Source: Alitabrizicola rongguiensis
GTDB lineage: Bacteria > Pseudomonadota > Alphaproteobacteria > Rhodobacterales > Rhodobacteraceae
Reading direction: 5' to 3'
NCBI RefSeq assembly: GCF_021491355.1
Contig: NZ_JAKENF010000004.1
Location: 248,001-312,000 of the forward strand
Length of the DNA stretch: 64,000 nucleotides
The notes beneath the pieces were generated by a model. The model had not been told where the DNA came from and searched no databases. It saw nothing but the letters and a program-made list of their open reading frames with translations. The translations under genes and the position numbers were made by a program. The first letter of the stretch is position 1. Each line of letters starts with the position of its first letter. Below, piece after piece: positions 9,579 to 18,552 of this stretch.

Positions 9579-12113
9579 ATGTCGCGCTACGACCCCGCCA
9601 GCACCGAAGCCAGATGGCAGGCCGCCTGGGATGCCGGGGGCGTGTTCACGGCTCGGCACGACGACCGGCCCAAGTACTATGTGCTCGAGATGTTCCCCTA
9701 CCCATCGGGGCGCATCCATATGGGCCACGTGCGCAACTACACGATGGGCGATGTGATCGCGCGCTACAAATCGTCCTGCGGATTCAGCGTGTTGCACCCG
9801 ATGGGCTGGGATGCGTTCGGCATGCCCGCCGAGAACGCCGCGATCGAGCGTGGCGGCCATCCCAAGGATTGGACCTACGGCAACATCGCCGACATGCGCG
9901 CGCAGATGAAGCCGCTCGGCCTGTCGATCGACTGGAGCCGCGAGTTCGCCACCTGTGACCCGGAGTATTACGGCCAGCAGCAGGCGATGTTCATCGACAT
10001 GCTCGAAGCGGGGCTCGTCTACCGCAAGAATGCCGTGGTGAACTGGGACCCGATCGACATGACTGTGCTCGCCAACGAGCAGGTGATCGACGGGCGGGGC
10101 TGGCGGTCGGGTGCGGTGGTCGAGCGGCGCGAGCTGACGCAGTGGTTCTTCCGCATCTCGGATTATGCCGGCGAACTCCTCGAGGCGCTGGACGGGCTGA
10201 AGGACTGGCCCGAGAAGGTGCGGCTGATGCAAGCCAACTGGATCGGCAAGTCGCGAGGGCTGCAATTCGCCTTCTCGACAGTCGGCGCACCCGAAGGCTT
10301 CGACCGTCTGGAGGTGTATACCACCCGCCCCGACACCCTGCTTGGCGCCTCCTTCGCCGCGATCAGCCCCGATCACCCGCTCGCCAAGCACCTTGAGCGT
10401 CACGATCCGAAGATCGCCGAATTCGTCGCCGAGTGCCGCCGCGTCGGCACCTCGGAAGAGGCGCTGGAGAAGGCCGAGAAGAAGGGCATGGATACGGGTA
10501 TCCGCGTCCGCCATCCCTTCGACCCCGACTGGGAACTGCCGGTCTACATCGCTAACTTCATCCTGATGGACTACGGCACGGGCGCGATCTTTGGCTGCCC
10601 GGCACATGACCAGCGCGACTTTGAATTCGCCACGAAATACGCCCTTCCGATCCCGCCGGTCTTTGTCGCCGAAGAGGGCGAGACCGACCTGCCCTTCGTG
10701 CCGATGAAGTCCGAACGTGTGCGCTACGTGCGCCTGCTGGCGGGCACGGAGATCCAGACCGGTGACGAGGCAGTCGCCGCCGCGATCGAGCATTGCGAAT
10801 CGAAGGATGTTGGCCGGGGCGTCACTAATTACCGGCTGCGCGACTGGGGCCTGAGCCGCCAGCGCTACTGGGGCTGCCCGATCCCGGTGGTGCATTGCGC
10901 CGATTGCGGCGTGGTGCCCGAGCGCAAGGAAAACCTGCCGGTCCGCCTGCCCGACGATGTGACCTTCGACAAGCCGGGCAACCCGCTCGACCGCCACCCC
11001 ACCTGGCGCGATGTGCCCTGCCCGTCCTGCGGCAAGCCCGCGCGGCGCGAGACGGACACGATGGACACCTTCGTGGATTCGTCGTGGTACTACGCCCGCT
11101 TCACCGCGCCACACGCCACGACGCCCACGGTTCCGGCGGAAGCCGACTACTGGATGAATGTCGACCAGTATATCGGCGGCATCGAGCACGCGATCCTGCA
11201 CCTGCTCTATTCCCGCTTCTTTGCGCGGGCGATGCACAAGACCGGCCATCTGCCCGCCAAGGCGATCGAGCCGTTCAACGCGCTCTTCACCCAAGGCATG
11301 GTGACGCACGAGATCTACATGACCCGCGATGCGGCGGGCCGTCCGGTCTATCACCTGCCCGAAGATGTCGAGAACGGCGCCGTGAAGGCGTCAGGCGAGG
11401 CGGTCGAGATCATCCCGTCGGCCAAGATGTCGAAGTCGAAGAAGAACGTCGTCGACCCGGTGAACATCGTCACCAACTTCGGCGCCGATACCGCCCGCTG
11501 GTTCATCCTGTCCGACAGCCCGCCCGAGCGCGACGTGGAATGGACTGCCGCGGGGGCCGAGGCCGCCTACAAGCACCTCTCGCGCGTCTGGCGTCTGGCG
11601 GATGAAATCGCGCAATCGCAGGCGCCCGCCTCGGCCGAGGACGGTGCGCTTGACCGTGCAACCGCCAGAGCCATCGCTGACGTGACCGCCGGGATCGAGG
11701 GCTTCGCCTTCAACAAGGCGGTCGCCAAGCTTTACGAATTCACCAACACGCTGGCGAAATCGCAGGCCGGGGCAGAGGCCAAGCGCCGCGCGATGAAGGT
11801 CATGGCGCAGCTGATGTCGCCGATGGTCCCGCACCTGGCCGAGGACGTCTGGGCAATGCTGGGCGGCGAGGGTCTTGTCGTCCGCGCGCCCTGGCCGAAG
11901 GCCGATCCGTCCCTCCTGGTCGAGGATTCGGTGACGCTGCCGATCCAGATCAACGGCAAGCGCCGCAGCGAAATCACCGTGCCCAAGGACATGCCAGCGG
12001 CTGAGGTTGAAAAGCTGGTGCTGGCAGACGAGGATGTGGTGAAGCATCTCGGCGGCGTCGCGCCGAAGAAGCTCATCGTCGTGCCGGGCCGGATCGTCAA
12101 TGTCGTCGTGTGA
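9579..12113 (+). CDS. leuS: Leucine-tRNA ligase
   Basis: An 844-residue class I aminoacyl-tRNA synthetase charging tRNA-Leu. The HIGH-type motif is [15 protein letters not shown] and the KMSKS loop is [11 protein letters not shown]. Between them lie the CP1 editing domain with [12 protein letters not shown] and a zinc-ribbon-like pair CADC/CPSC. The C-terminal anticodon-binding region is complete and the length is usual. The gene overlaps the following lptE start by 14 bases, the normal alphaproteobacterial leuS-lptE-holA operon. Confidence 0.98.
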   Translation: MSRYDPASTEARWQAAWDAGGVFTARHDDRPKYYVLEMFPYPSGRIHMGHVRNYTMGDVIARYKSSCGFSVLHPMGWDAFGMPAENAAIERGGHPKDWTYGNIADMRAQMKPLGLSIDWSREFATCDPEYYGQQQAMFIDMLEAGLVYRKNAVVNWDPIDMTVLANEQVIDGRGWRSGAVVERRELTQWFFRISDYAGELLEALDGLKDWPEKVRLMQANWIGKSRGLQFAFSTVGAPEGFDRLEVYTTRPDTLLGASFAAISPDHPLAKHLERHDPKIAEFVAECRRVGTSEEALEKAEKKGMDTGIRVRHPFDPDWELPVYIANFILMDYGTGAIFGCPAHDQRDFEFATKYALPIPPVFVAEEGETDLPFVPMKSERVRYVRLLAGTEIQTGDEAVAAAIEHCESKDVGRGVTNYRLRDWGLSRQRYWGCPIPVVHCADCGVVPERKENLPVRLPDDVTFDKPGNPLDRHPTWRDVPCPSCGKPARRETDTMDTFVDSSWYYARFTAPHATTPTVPAEADYWMNVDQYIGGIEHAILHLLYSRFFARAMHKTGHLPAKAIEPFNALFTQGMVTHEIYMTRDAAGRPVYHLPEDVENGAVKASGEAVEIIPSAKMSKSKKNVVDPVNIVTNFGADTARWFILSDSPPERDVEWTAAGAEAAYKHLSRVWRLADEIAQSQAPASAEDGALDRATARAIADVTAGIEGFAFNKAVAKLYEFTNTLAKSQAGAEAKRRAMKVMAQLMSPMVPHLAEDVWAMLGGEGLVVRAPWPKADPSLLVEDSVTLPIQINGKRRSEITVPKDMPAAEVEKLVLADEDVVKHLGGVAPKKLIVVPGRIVNVVV

Positions 12114-12624
12114 TCGCCGCAGCCTTCTGATCCGTCTGGGCGCCCTCGCGGCAGCGCTTCCGGTGACGGCATGCGGTTTCACACCTGCCTATGCACCGGG
12201 GGCTGCGGCAAACTCGTTGCGCAACTCGGTGGTGCCCGACAATCCGCCAAATCGCCTGGCCTACAGCTTCATAGGCCAGATCGAAGCGCGGCTGGGGCCA
12301 GCGACCAGCCCGCGCTACCGGTTGTCCTATCGCATCTCGACCCGAAAGATCGAACTCGCGGTAACCACCGAAGGCTCGATCCTGCGCTATAACATCGTCG
12401 GCGAGGTCAATTACTCGCTGATCGACCTGAAGACCGGCGCGACGCTGTTCACCGGCCGAGCCAACAGCTTTACGGCCTCGGCGGCCACCCAGGCGACGAT
12501 TGCGGCGCAGTCGGCAGAGCAGGACGCGAACGAGCGGCTGATGATCATCCTCGCCGATCAGGTTGTTGCCCATCTGACCGCTGCTGCCTCATCCTTCGCA
12601 GCCCCGACGGCCGCCCAGCCATGA
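12100..12624 (+). CDS. lptE: LPS-assembly lipoprotein LptE
   Basis: A 174-residue outer-membrane lipoprotein that plugs the LptD barrel and helps deliver LPS to the cell surface. The N-terminus [10 protein letters not shown] continues to the lipobox LPVTACGF with lipidated C25. The body has the family pattern of LptE, including [22 protein letters not shown]. It overlaps leuS by 14 bases and holA by four (ATGA), so it should be translated in step with both. Confidence 0.92.
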   Translation: MSSCDRRSLLIRLGALAAALPVTACGFTPAYAPGAAANSLRNSVVPDNPPNRLAYSFIGQIEARLGPATSPRYRLSYRISTRKIELAVTTEGSILRYNIVGEVNYSLIDLKTGATLFTGRANSFTASAATQATIAAQSAEQDANERLMIILADQVVAHLTAAASSFAAPTAAQP

Positions 12625-13643
12625 AGATCACCGCGGCCGAGGTCCTGCGGACCTATGCGCGGCCGGACCCGGCACGGAAGGGTCTGCTGATCTTTGGGGC
12701 CGATGCCATGCGTGTCGCGCTGAAGCGCCAAGAGGTCATTGCCGCCATCATCGGCCCGGAAGGCGAAGCGGAGATGCGTCTTGCCCGGATCGCCGCCGCC
12801 GACTTGCGGCGGGACCCGGCGCTTCTGGCCGATGCGATCAAGGCGCAGGGTTTCTTCCCCGGTCCGCGGGTGGCCTTCGTCGAGGATGCGGGCGACGGTC
12901 TTGCCCCGCTGATCGAAACCGCGCTCGATGACTGGCGATCCGGCGATGCTCTGGTGGTCGTGACCGCGGGATCGCTTGCCGCCAAATCGGCGCTGCGCAA
13001 GCTGTTCGAGGCAGGCGCGGCGACACATGCGCTAGGGCTCTACGACGATCCGCCCAGCCGCGAAGAGGTCGAGACGATCATCGCCCAGTCGGGCCTTGCG
13101 GTCACAGACCGGGCCGCGATGGCCGATCTGATGGCACTGGCTCAGGCGCTCGATCCCGGCGATTTCCGTCAGACGGTCGAGAAGATCGCGCTTTACAAGC
13201 GGGGCGATCCCGCGCCGCTGTCCGGGGCGGAGATCGCCCTCTGCGCCCCAACCACGGTCGAGGCCGATGTCGATGACATCGTCAATGCCGCCGCTTCGGG
13301 CCGGGCCGACCAGATCGGGGCGATCATGCGCCGGCTGGACGGGCAAGGCGTCAATGCCGTAGCGATCTGCATCGCGGCCACGCGGCATTTCCGGACGCTT
13401 CAGGCCGCAGCCGCTGATCCCGGCGGGCCAGCGAGCGGGCTGGCCCGGGCGCGTCCGCCGGTCTTTGGCCCGCGCCGGGACCTGATGCTGCGCCAGGCTC
13501 AGACGCTTGGATTGCACCGGACAGAAGAGGCACTGTCGATGCTGGTCGAAACGGATCTGACGCTCCGCTCATCCAGCCGCGCCCCCGCCCTGGCCTTGCT
13601 GGAACGGGCGCTCATCCGAATTGCCATGCTGGTCCGCCGCTAG
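12621..13643 (+). CDS. holA: DNA polymerase III delta subunit
   Basis: A 340-residue clamp-loader subunit that opens the beta clamp. The family features are a divergent AAA-like N-terminal domain (LLIFGADAMRVALKRQEV), the central segment DALVVVTAGSLAAKSALRKLFE and the C-terminal helical collar with VNAVAICIAATRHFRTL and ALSMLVETDLTLRSS. It is the last gene of the leuS-lptE-holA operon; its ATG overlaps the lptE stop. Confidence 0.93.
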   Translation: MKITAAEVLRTYARPDPARKGLLIFGADAMRVALKRQEVIAAIIGPEGEAEMRLARIAAADLRRDPALLADAIKAQGFFPGPRVAFVEDAGDGLAPLIETALDDWRSGDALVVVTAGSLAAKSALRKLFEAGAATHALGLYDDPPSREEVETIIAQSGLAVTDRAAMADLMALAQALDPGDFRQTVEKIALYKRGDPAPLSGAEIALCAPTTVEADVDDIVNAAASGRADQIGAIMRRLDGQGVNAVAICIAATRHFRTLQAAAADPGGPASGLARARPPVFGPRRDLMLRQAQTLGLHRTEEALSMLVETDLTLRSSSRAPALALLERALIRIAMLVRR

Positions 13644-13648
13644 GCGGA

Positions 13649-13822
13649 TCAGCCAAGCTCTCCCGGCAGGTCCGAGGGGACCTCGTCCGGCCAGGGCTCG
13701 CTTTCGTCGGGCCAAGGCTCGCCCTCGTCCGGCAGATCGGCGGGCTCTTCGGGCGGCAACGGATCGGGCAGATCGTTGGGATCCGGCGGGGGCGGCGCAT
13801 CGGGGTCGGGTCTGGGTATCAT
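13649..13822 (-). CDS. Small Pro/Asp/Glu-rich hypothetical protein
   Basis: A possible 57-residue protein starting MIPRPDPDAPPPPDPND, almost wholly Pro, Asp, Glu, Trp and Leu, with a short repeat (PDEGEPWPDESEPWPDE). It has no signal peptide, membrane segment or recognisable domain and would be disordered and very acidic. It occupies the gap between holA and a flavoprotein gene with no overlap. High-GC DNA easily yields Pro-rich open frames, so this is a weak call. Confidence 0.35.
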   Translation of the reverse strand: MIPRPDPDAPPPPDPNDLPDPLPPEEPADLPDEGEPWPDESEPWPDEVPSDLPGELG

Positions 13823-13894
13823 CGGGGACTCCCTGCCGTTGATACCACCACTCTGCACCCGTAACTCGCCGGCGCCAAGGACACTGGACAGGGG

Positions 13895-15064
13895 TCACCC
13901 GTGGCGCGCTGCCGCACGGCCTGCCCACAGCCCGGTGGCAAGGCAGGCGGTAAGGAGGTAGCCCCCCGTCGGCGCCTCCCAGTCCAGCATCTCGCCAGCC
14001 ACAAAGACCCCGGGCAGAGACCGCAGTTCAAGTTCGGGCGTCAGGCTTGCGGCCGTGATCCCTCCGGCAACCGAGATCGCCTCGTCCAGCGGCCGAGGGC
14101 CATCAAGGTGGAGGGGCAGAGATTTCAGCCAGTCCGCGGGATCCCCCCCAAGCGGGCGGCCGAATTCCATCGCCAGCGCAACCGCTACAGGGGAAAGACC
14201 AAGCTTCCGCAGGCGGTTGGGCAAGGTTTCACCCTTGCGCTGCCGGTTCAGCCGCTCGCGCAAGGCCGCCGAGTCGAGATCGGGAAGAAGGTCGACCCAG
14301 AGCGCCGCTCCTTCGCGCAGGGCGCGCGACAGGGGATAAAGACCGCCGCCTTCGATCCCCTTGGCAGAGATCACGAACTCGCCGCGCTGGCGCAATCCGC
14401 CTGCCATAAGCGCCGCACCCTTCACCGGCTGGCCGAAGAAGCGCGCCATTTGCGACGACCAAACAACCCTGAATCCGACATTGGCGGGTTGCCAACCAGC
14501 AAGACCCACACCCTTGTCCCGCAGCCAGGGCACCCAGATGCCGTCAGAGCCCAGGCGTGCCCAACTGGCACCACCAAGCGCCAGCACCGTTACCTGCGGC
14601 GCGATGCTCCGCGCGCCGTCGGGCGTGGCAAAGGTCAGGGCATCCCCGTCGAAGCCCGTCCAGCGCCAGCGCGTCCGCAGGTCCACGCCCAGTCCGTCCA
14701 GCTGCCCGAGCCAGCTTCGCAGCAGCGGCGAGGCTTTCATAACCACAGGGAAAACCCGCCCGGTCGAGCCGGTGAAAACCTCCTGCCCGAGCGAACGCGC
14801 CCAGTCCTGCACCTCGGCAGGTCCAAAGGCGTCCAGCATGGGGCGCAGCCAGCCTGCCGCCTCGGCATAGGCGCCGAGGAAAGGGTCGCGCGGTTCGACC
14901 TTGGTCAGGTTCAACCCCGACTTGCCCGCCATCAGGAATTTGCGGGCCGGTGTGGGCTTGGCCTCGGCAAGCACCACGCTGCGACCGGCGCTTGCCAGTG
15001 CCTCGGCGGCCATCAACCCGGCCGGTCCGGCGCCGATCACCAGGGCATCCAGCGTCTCGGTCAT
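13895..15064 (-). CDS. HI0933-family NAD(P)/FAD-dependent flavoprotein (TIGR03862 type)
   Basis: A 389-residue flavoprotein. The dinucleotide-binding motif GAGPAGLMAAEALA is at the N-terminus, followed by the family signature FLMAGKSGLNLTKVEP, the TGSTGRVFPV segment, LALGGASWARLGSDG and the C-terminal FVAGEMLDWEAPTGGYLLTACLATGLWAG. HI0933 proteins are widespread putative oxidoreductases of unknown substrate. The start is one of two consecutive Met codons at 15067 and 15064. It is divergent from the small HNH gene. Confidence 0.88.
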   Translation of the reverse strand: MTETLDALVIGAGPAGLMAAEALASAGRSVVLAEAKPTPARKFLMAGKSGLNLTKVEPRDPFLGAYAEAAGWLRPMLDAFGPAEVQDWARSLGQEVFTGSTGRVFPVVMKASPLLRSWLGQLDGLGVDLRTRWRWTGFDGDALTFATPDGARSIAPQVTVLALGGASWARLGSDGIWVPWLRDKGVGLAGWQPANVGFRVVWSSQMARFFGQPVKGAALMAGGLRQRGEFVISAKGIEGGGLYPLSRALREGAALWVDLLPDLDSAALRERLNRQRKGETLPNRLRKLGLSPVAVALAMEFGRPLGGDPADWLKSLPLHLDGPRPLDEAISVAGGITAASLTPELELRSLPGVFVAGEMLDWEAPTGGYLLTACLATGLWAGRAAARHG

Positions 15065-15123
15065 CATGACGCCCCTTGCCTGCCGAACGCTCTGCGCCAA
15101 ACTGGGTTCTGCCGGAGGCCCAT

Positions 15124-15420
15124 GTGACCGACTTGCCAGTCTGCCCGCTCTGCGATCGCCCTATTCCGCCTGATGCGCCGCAAAGCCTGCACCATCTGAT
15201 CCCCCGCTTGCGTGGCGGAACGCAGGGACCGACCGTTCTTCTGCATCAGATCTGCCATTCCGAAATCCACGCCACGCTGACCGAGACAGAGCTCGCCCGC
15301 CGCTTCAATACCATCGAGGCTCTTCGTGCCCATCCCCGCATTGCACGGTTCATCGCCTGGGTGGCCCGCCGCCCAGCCGGTTTCCATGCCCGCAGCGCAG
15401 GAGGACGGCGGCACAGATAG
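15124..15420 (+). CDS. Small HNH endonuclease-like protein
   Basis: A 98-residue stand-alone HNH-type protein. The GTG start at 15124 follows GGAGG at 15113-15117. C7-P-L-C10 and the later C44-H-S-E-I-H49 could form a zinc site, and H23-H24 supplies the likely catalytic His, giving the C-x2-C...HH...CH-x3-H pattern of HNH proteins. No methylase or specificity partner is adjacent, so it is not an obvious restriction enzyme. It may act in DNA processing, but the target is unknown. Confidence 0.75.
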   Translation: MTDLPVCPLCDRPIPPDAPQSLHHLIPRLRGGTQGPTVLLHQICHSEIHATLTETELARRFNTIEALRAHPRIARFIAWVARRPAGFHARSAGGRRHR

Positions 15421-15425
15421 GCTCA

Positions 15426-16040
15426 TCAGCCGATCATTCGCTTGATGGCCACCACATGGCTGGCGCTCGCGGCGAGCGGACCGGCGGCCAGCATCAGCGC
15501 CTCGTCCATCAGCCGCTCGGGCGGGACGATCCTGTCGATCAGCCCCCAGTCCCGCGCCTCTTCGACCGGGATCTTCTGGCCCGCCATGAGGATCATTTTG
15601 GCGCGCGCAGGTCCCACCAGTGCCATGAGGCGACCGGGGTCCGACGGTTGCGGCAGGTAGCCCAGCCGCATGACCGGGTAGAAGACAGTCGCCCCCGGAA
15701 CCGACAAGCGCAGGTCACAGGCCAATACCATGCCAAGCGCCCCTCCAGCCGCCGTCCCGTTCATCGCGCAGATGGTCAGGCCTGCGAAGCCGGCGATACG
15801 CGAGGAAAGCCGTTCCCAGACCGGATCGGTCGCCAGCCCGTCCTTCGCGGCATCAAGGTCGGCACCGGCGGAAAACACCTTGCCCTCACCGGTCAGGATC
15901 AGCGCTTTCGCTCCCTCTGCTTCCGCCCGGACGATCTCGGCATCGAGACTGTCGAGCATGGCGCCGGTCAGAGCATTTGCCTTGTCCGGCCGGTTGAGCC
16001 TCAGCGTGCAGAGGCCGTCCGTCAGATCACGAAGAATCAT
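15426..16040 (-). CDS. Enoyl-CoA hydratase/isomerase family protein
   Basis: A 204-residue crotonase-fold protein. The CoA-binding and oxyanion-hole segments are present as KALILTGEGKVFSAGADL and CAMNGTAAGGALGMVLACDLR. It is shorter than the usual ~260 residues because the C-terminal helices end at HVVAIKRMIG. Where classical hydratases have Glu in GLPEVKLG, this protein reads YPVMRLGYLPQ, so that catalytic Glu seems absent and a plain hydratase role is doubtful. It sits 16 bases downstream of the SDR gene and is probably co-transcribed with it. Confidence 0.85.
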   Translation of the reverse strand: MILRDLTDGLCTLRLNRPDKANALTGAMLDSLDAEIVRAEAEGAKALILTGEGKVFSAGADLDAAKDGLATDPVWERLSSRIAGFAGLTICAMNGTAAGGALGMVLACDLRLSVPGATVFYPVMRLGYLPQPSDPGRLMALVGPARAKMILMAGQKIPVEEARDWGLIDRIVPPERLMDEALMLAAGPLAASASHVVAIKRMIG

Positions 16041-16056
16041 CGTCTGTCTTTCCTTC

Positions 16057-16800
16057 TCAAATCAGTCCGACGGCGCGGCGGATGGCTTCGTCGCGAAGCG
16101 AGATTTCCTTGCCCAGCCAAGGGTCGGCCTCTGACCCGCACATCCACAGCAGGGTCCGCGCCGGCCATTCGGCGGGGATATGGACCGACGGGTCGAGCTG
16201 GCTCACCGGATTGACGCCACTTGCCTTGATGATGACCTGCATTTCGGTTGCGACAGTTCCTGGCGAAAGCCCCATGACCCGGATGCCAGCCGGTGCCTCC
16301 TCCAGATGCGCCGCACGCGTCAGCATCGCGGCGCCAGCCTTGCCGCTGCAATAGGCCCCCCACCCTTCGTAGGGATTATGCGCAGCTCCCGACGATACGG
16401 TCAGGATCGTACCACTGCCCTGCCGGCGCATGACCGGCAGCACCGCCCGCATACCGTGGAAAACGCCAAGAAGATTGATCCGGTAGGACCGCGCAACCGC
16501 TTCCGGATCTGCCTCGGCCAGCCGCGCGATCGGCTCGATCACTCCGGCATTGTTGATGAGCACATCGATCTGCCCGGCCCAATCCATCACCCTGGCCGTG
16601 GCGGCCTCGACCTGGGACCATTCGGCAATATCGCAGGGCAAGGCCAGCGCCGCCGGCCCGATCTCTGCCGCCAGATCGGTTATGGCCGTGTTGCTCCGCG
16701 CGACCAGCGCAACCTTTGCGCCGGCATCAGCAAACACCCGTGCGGCGGCAGCTCCTATGCCGCGGCTTGCGCCCGTGATGACGACGACTTTGTCCTTCAT
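16057..16800 (-). CDS. Short-chain dehydrogenase/reductase (SDR)
   Basis: A 247-residue classical SDR. The NAD(P)-binding TGASRGIG is near residue 10, NNAG appears in LINNAGVI, and the catalytic Ser is in VSSGAAHN with the Tyr/Lys of YCSGK. Alcohol or keto-acyl oxidoreduction is expected, but the substrate is unknown. It is transcribed with the following crotonase-like gene, so a CoA-ester or fatty-acid-like substrate is plausible. The start at 16800 removes a non-conserved upstream extension. Confidence 0.92.
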   Translation of the reverse strand: MKDKVVVITGASRGIGAAAARVFADAGAKVALVARSNTAITDLAAEIGPAALALPCDIAEWSQVEAATARVMDWAGQIDVLINNAGVIEPIARLAEADPEAVARSYRINLLGVFHGMRAVLPVMRRQGSGTILTVSSGAAHNPYEGWGAYCSGKAGAAMLTRAAHLEEAPAGIRVMGLSPGTVATEMQVIIKASGVNPVSQLDPSVHIPAEWPARTLLWMCGSEADPWLGKEISLRDEAIRRAVGLI

Positions 16801-16925
16801 GCCGACTCTCCCGCTGGATTTCCCCCTCCTAGCGCAAGGCGCGTTTGATCGGAAAGCCTTGACCCGGCTCGGACCTGCGGGGACTATGCCGGCCAAACCT
16901 GATTTCTTTCATGGAAGGCGTGATT

Positions 16926-18437
16926 ATGTTCCAGTCCACCATCCGCGTCGGCGGGGTGCTTGCTGCATTGCTCGTCTCGACCGCCGCGCAAGCTCAAGTG
17001 ACAGCAGAGCAGGTCTGGCAGAACTGGCGTGATGCCAGCAGCAGCTACGGCCAGACCCTGACCGCGACATCCGAGGCCCGCCAAGGGGATACACTGGTGA
17101 TCTCTGGCCTGCAGATGTCGTCGACCTTCGAAGGCGGCAGCTTCACAGGCAAGATCGAGACCGTGAACTTCCGGGAACTGGGCGATGGCACTGTCGAAGT
17201 GACGATGTCGCCCGAATATCCGCTGTCCTTCAACGCCGCCGACGACAAGGGCAAGGTTGCCGGCGATGTGCTGATCCGCCAGCCGGAACTCAAGGTGATC
17301 GCCTCGGGAACACCCGAGGAGACGACCTATACCTTCTCGGCGCCAAGCGTGAAGGTGACGCTGGAGAAGCTTCTGGTCGATGACGTTGAGAAGGACGTGA
17401 AGGCTCAGGCGGACGTTTCCACGCTTGCCGGGACTTATGTCGTGACCTCAGGCGAGAAGAAGGGCGCCACCACAAACTTCACCGCCGGTGACGCCTCGAT
17501 CGACATTGACGCGAATGACACGGAAGCCAAGAACAAGTTCGTGCTGAAGGGCAAGATCTCGAACCTCAGCGGCAAGAGCGACGGCGTCTTCCTGGCGCCC
17601 GAGGCCATGGCCGACCTGAATGCGGCCCTGAAGGACGGGTTCAACACCAACGGCCAGTTCGCCTATGGCGTAGGCAGCTACGACTTCGAGTTCGCGGATG
17701 CGACCTCGAACGGGAAGGGTTCGGCCACGATCGGCGGGGGTGACATCCATTACACGCTGAACTCTACCGCGCTCGGCTATGGCGGCACGGTGAAGGACGT
17801 GGCCATGAAGTTGTCGAGCTCGGACATGCCTTTCCCGGAGCTTGCCATCGGCTACTCGGAAGGCGCGCTTGATCTGCTCATGCCGCCAACGAAATCCGAC
17901 ACGCCCGGCGACTTCAAGTTCCTGATCGCGTTGAAGAACCTGACGATTTCGGACGATGCCTGGAACATGTTCGATCCGAACAAGGTCCTGCCCCGCGACC
18001 CGGCAACGGTAGAGGTCGACACGACCGGGACCGGACGCTGGTTGACCGACATCCTTAGCGAAGCTGCTGCAGACCAACCTCCACCAGCGGAAAACCCGGT
18101 CGAGATGCAGAGCTTCAACCTCAACAACCTCGTCGTGAAACTCGCCGGGGCCGCCATCTCAGGCAAGGGCGCGCTGACCTTTGACAACACCGATCTGACG
18201 ACCTTCCAGGGCATGCCCGCCCCTACCGGCACGATTGACCTCAAGCTTTCGGGTCTCAACGGGCTGATCGACAAGCTGATACAGCTTGGCTTCGTCCCCG
18301 AGGATCAGGCGATGGGCGCGAGGATGATGCTGGGCCTGTTCGCCAAGCCCGCAGAAGGCGGCGGTCCCGACGACCTCGTCTCGACGCTGGAGTTCAAGGA
18401 CAAGGGCTTCTACGCCAACGGCCAGCGCCTGCAGTAA
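16926..18437 (+). CDS. DUF2125 family secreted protein
   Basis: A 503-residue exported protein. The signal peptide MFQSTIRVGGVLAALLVSTAAQA is followed by a long beta-rich body typical of the alphaproteobacterial DUF2125 family, with segments such as VLIRQPELKVIASG and YTFSAPSVKVTLEKLL. Function is unknown; the architecture suggests a periplasmic or outer-membrane-associated protein of lipid-transfer or AsmA-like style, which is inference. The ATG at 16926 is chosen for the signal peptide; an ATG at 16911 is in frame. A clear terminator follows. Confidence 0.82.
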   Translation: MFQSTIRVGGVLAALLVSTAAQAQVTAEQVWQNWRDASSSYGQTLTATSEARQGDTLVISGLQMSSTFEGGSFTGKIETVNFRELGDGTVEVTMSPEYPLSFNAADDKGKVAGDVLIRQPELKVIASGTPEETTYTFSAPSVKVTLEKLLVDDVEKDVKAQADVSTLAGTYVVTSGEKKGATTNFTAGDASIDIDANDTEAKNKFVLKGKISNLSGKSDGVFLAPEAMADLNAALKDGFNTNGQFAYGVGSYDFEFADATSNGKGSATIGGGDIHYTLNSTALGYGGTVKDVAMKLSSSDMPFPELAIGYSEGALDLLMPPTKSDTPGDFKFLIALKNLTISDDAWNMFDPNKVLPRDPATVEVDTTGTGRWLTDILSEAAADQPPPAENPVEMQSFNLNNLVVKLAGAAISGKGALTFDNTDLTTFQGMPAPTGTIDLKLSGLNGLIDKLIQLGFVPEDQAMGARMMLGLFAKPAEGGGPDDLVSTLEFKDKGFYANGQRLQ

Positions 18438-18459
18438 AGCCGAGCGCAGGAATGTGATC

Positions 18460-18490
18460 GGGGCGCCTTCGGACCGGGGGCGCCCCTTTT
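18460..18490 (+). terminator. Intrinsic terminator after the DUF2125 gene
   Basis: Perfect 8-bp stem GGGGCGCC/GGCGCCCC (18460-18467 and 18479-18486) followed by TTTT on the plus strand, 22 bases beyond the stop codon. Confidence 0.85.
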
Positions 18491-18552
18491 GCTGGGGTGC
18501 TTGCAGGCCGACCACAGGCAGACTACCTCAGCCGGAACCGAAGGAGAGCCAG

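Noticed and set aside
9444-11354. A 636-codon open frame antisense to leuS
   Set aside because: It is the mirror of a high-GC, clearly homologous leuS gene and shows no domain of its own.
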